This document shows, piece after piece, positions 63,325 through 64,000 of a stretch of 64,000 bases of DNA. A program made the position numbers and the translations under genes. The DNA is from Eoetvoesiella caeni (GTDB lineage Bacteria; Pseudomonadota; Gammaproteobacteria; Burkholderiales; Burkholderiaceae_B), in the NCBI RefSeq assembly GCF_003315175.1, contig NZ_QNRQ01000003.1, positions 372,001 to 436,000 of the forward strand. The letters are read 5' to 3'. The notes under the pieces are model-generated. The model was given only the letters and a program-made list of their open reading frames with translations. It was not told the origin of the DNA and ran no database searches. The number at the start of each line of letters is the position of its first letter. Positions within the stretch are counted from its first letter, which is position 1.

Positions 63325-64000
63325 TTAGCGCGAGTAACGATTGGTGGACGACGCGCCTGCGCCGGAATCGTACGGGTTGGGGAAGCCCCCGGCCGAGCTG
63401 TTGGCCACCCCTTTCTTGGCCGGCGCCGCAGGCGGCGTGCTGCTGCCGGTGGCTGTCGTGCTGGCGGCAGCCGCCACCGGAGCGTTGGCATCGTGATTAC
63501 TGCGCGATACCTGCTGGATGATTTTATCCAGCGGCAAGTACAACATATTGTTGTTGGCTTGCGAATCGATCATGATCTTGCTGCTGTTTTCAAGTATGGT
63601 CTGCATCGTGGACAAATACATGCGCTCGCGCGTAATGGCCGGCGCTTTCGCGAACTCGGACTCGATACTGGCAAAGCGGGCTGTGTCGCCCTGTGCGTCG
63701 CCCGTGACCCTGGCGCGATAGCCTTCGGCCTCTTGGACCATGCGCGCAACCTGGCCTTGCGCTTCGGGCAAGATCTTGCTGGCGTAGGCATTGCCCTCGT
63801 TGATCTGGCGTTCGCGGTCCTGGCCTGCCTTGACGGCATCGTCGAAAGCCGCCTGCACCTGCTCGGGCGGCTGCACGTTCTGGATTGCAACAGTGCTTAG
63901 CTGCACGCCGGTTTGATAGACATCGAGGATTCTCTGGGCCAGCTTTTGCACCTGGGTCGCAATTTCAGTACGGCCCGAATACAGTACGGAGTCCATGGGC
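63325..64000 (-). CDS. hflK: HflK, partial (N-terminus beyond window)
   Basis: C-terminal 225 residues. The frame enters from the right edge and includes VLYSGRTEIATQVQKLAQRILDVYQTGVQLSTVAIQNVQPPEQVQAAFDDAVKAGQDRERQINEGNAYA, the second half of the HflK SPFH domain, followed by the coiled coil QGQVARMVQEAEGYRARVTGDA. The C-terminus is an Ala/Ser/Thr-rich tail. The upstream SPFH part and membrane helix lie outside. It pairs with hflC. Confidence 0.95.
   Translation of the reverse strand, partial: PMDSVLYSGRTEIATQVQKLAQRILDVYQTGVQLSTVAIQNVQPPEQVQAAFDDAVKAGQDRERQINEGNAYASKILPEAQGQVARMVQEAEGYRARVTGDAQGDTARFASIESEFAKAPAITRERMYLSTMQTILENSSKIMIDSQANNNMLYLPLDKIIQQVSRSNHDANAPVAAAASTTATGSSTPPAAPAKKGVANSSAGGFPNPYDSGAGASSTNRYSR

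Overview
The window reads as a chromosomal segment of a betaproteobacterium of the Burkholderiales, most likely family Alcaligenaceae (Bordetella/Pusillimonas-like). The evidence is gene content and order: recA-recX with a TctD/TctE-like two-component pair, the rpsU-dnaG-rpoD macromolecular synthesis operon with a long Lys/Ala-rich RpoD N-terminus, and hflK-hflC-hisZ-purA. Also in keeping are a large aspartate carbamoyltransferase with an N-terminal helix-turn-helix-like extension and protocatechuate 4,5-cleavage genes. No rRNA, CRISPR array or recognisable IS element is visible.

Layout. 1-18.4 kb is core-like: recX (cut by the window edge), recA with a LexA box, a two-component system, an MHS-family transporter, a candidate structured small RNA, rdgC, pyrB, small envelope proteins, and pbpC with a giant alpha-2-macroglobulin. 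18.5-26.8 kb is an integrated element at a CAU-anticodon tRNA gene. All its genes run leftward: tyrosine integrase, AlpA-like regulator, PrimPol/RepA-type helicase fusion, an iteron cluster, then an operon of small proteins that includes a small-terminase-like HTH protein. The old host tRNA is cut in its anticodon loop, with the halves now 8.2 kb apart, and a complete variant tRNA lies just inside the left end. 26.8-28.8 kb holds two toxin-antitoxin pairs, each between partial copies of the tRNA 3' half spaced about 1 kb apart.

29-43 kb is accessory and metabolic: a DUF2061 protein, a GH72-like lipoprotein and a PQQ-type sugar dehydrogenase. It continues with an aromatic catabolism block (ligA-ligB-Rieske oxygenase-ligI with a divergent LysR regulator, and pobA with a divergent AraC regulator), a Leu/Ile/Val-type binding protein and a toxin-deleted TA remnant. 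43-49 kb has a lone flagellin with a sigma-28 promoter, a DUF805 protein, a PKMT-type methyltransferase, and HicAB and BrnTA modules. 49-54 kb has a diguanylate cyclase, an MFS exporter, a luciferase-like oxidoreductase, a MarR regulator and a DUF3820 protein. 54-64 kb is core again: rpoD, dnaG, rpsU, a phosphoribosyltransferase, purA, hisZ, hflC and hflK (cut by the window edge).

How the genes work together. PobA makes protocatechuate from 4-hydroxybenzoate and the VanA-like oxygenase could make it from vanillate. LigAB opens the ring and LigI opens the 2-pyrone-4,6-dicarboxylate formed later; ligC, ligJ and ligK are not in the window. Three TA loci (higBA, brnTA and a toxin-deleted locus) share a promoter layout that would start transcription at the toxin start codon, while each antitoxin has its own ribosome binding site; hicAB shows a similar layout without a -35. 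Assignments rest on reading the sequence and on knowledge of the families; no database search was run.
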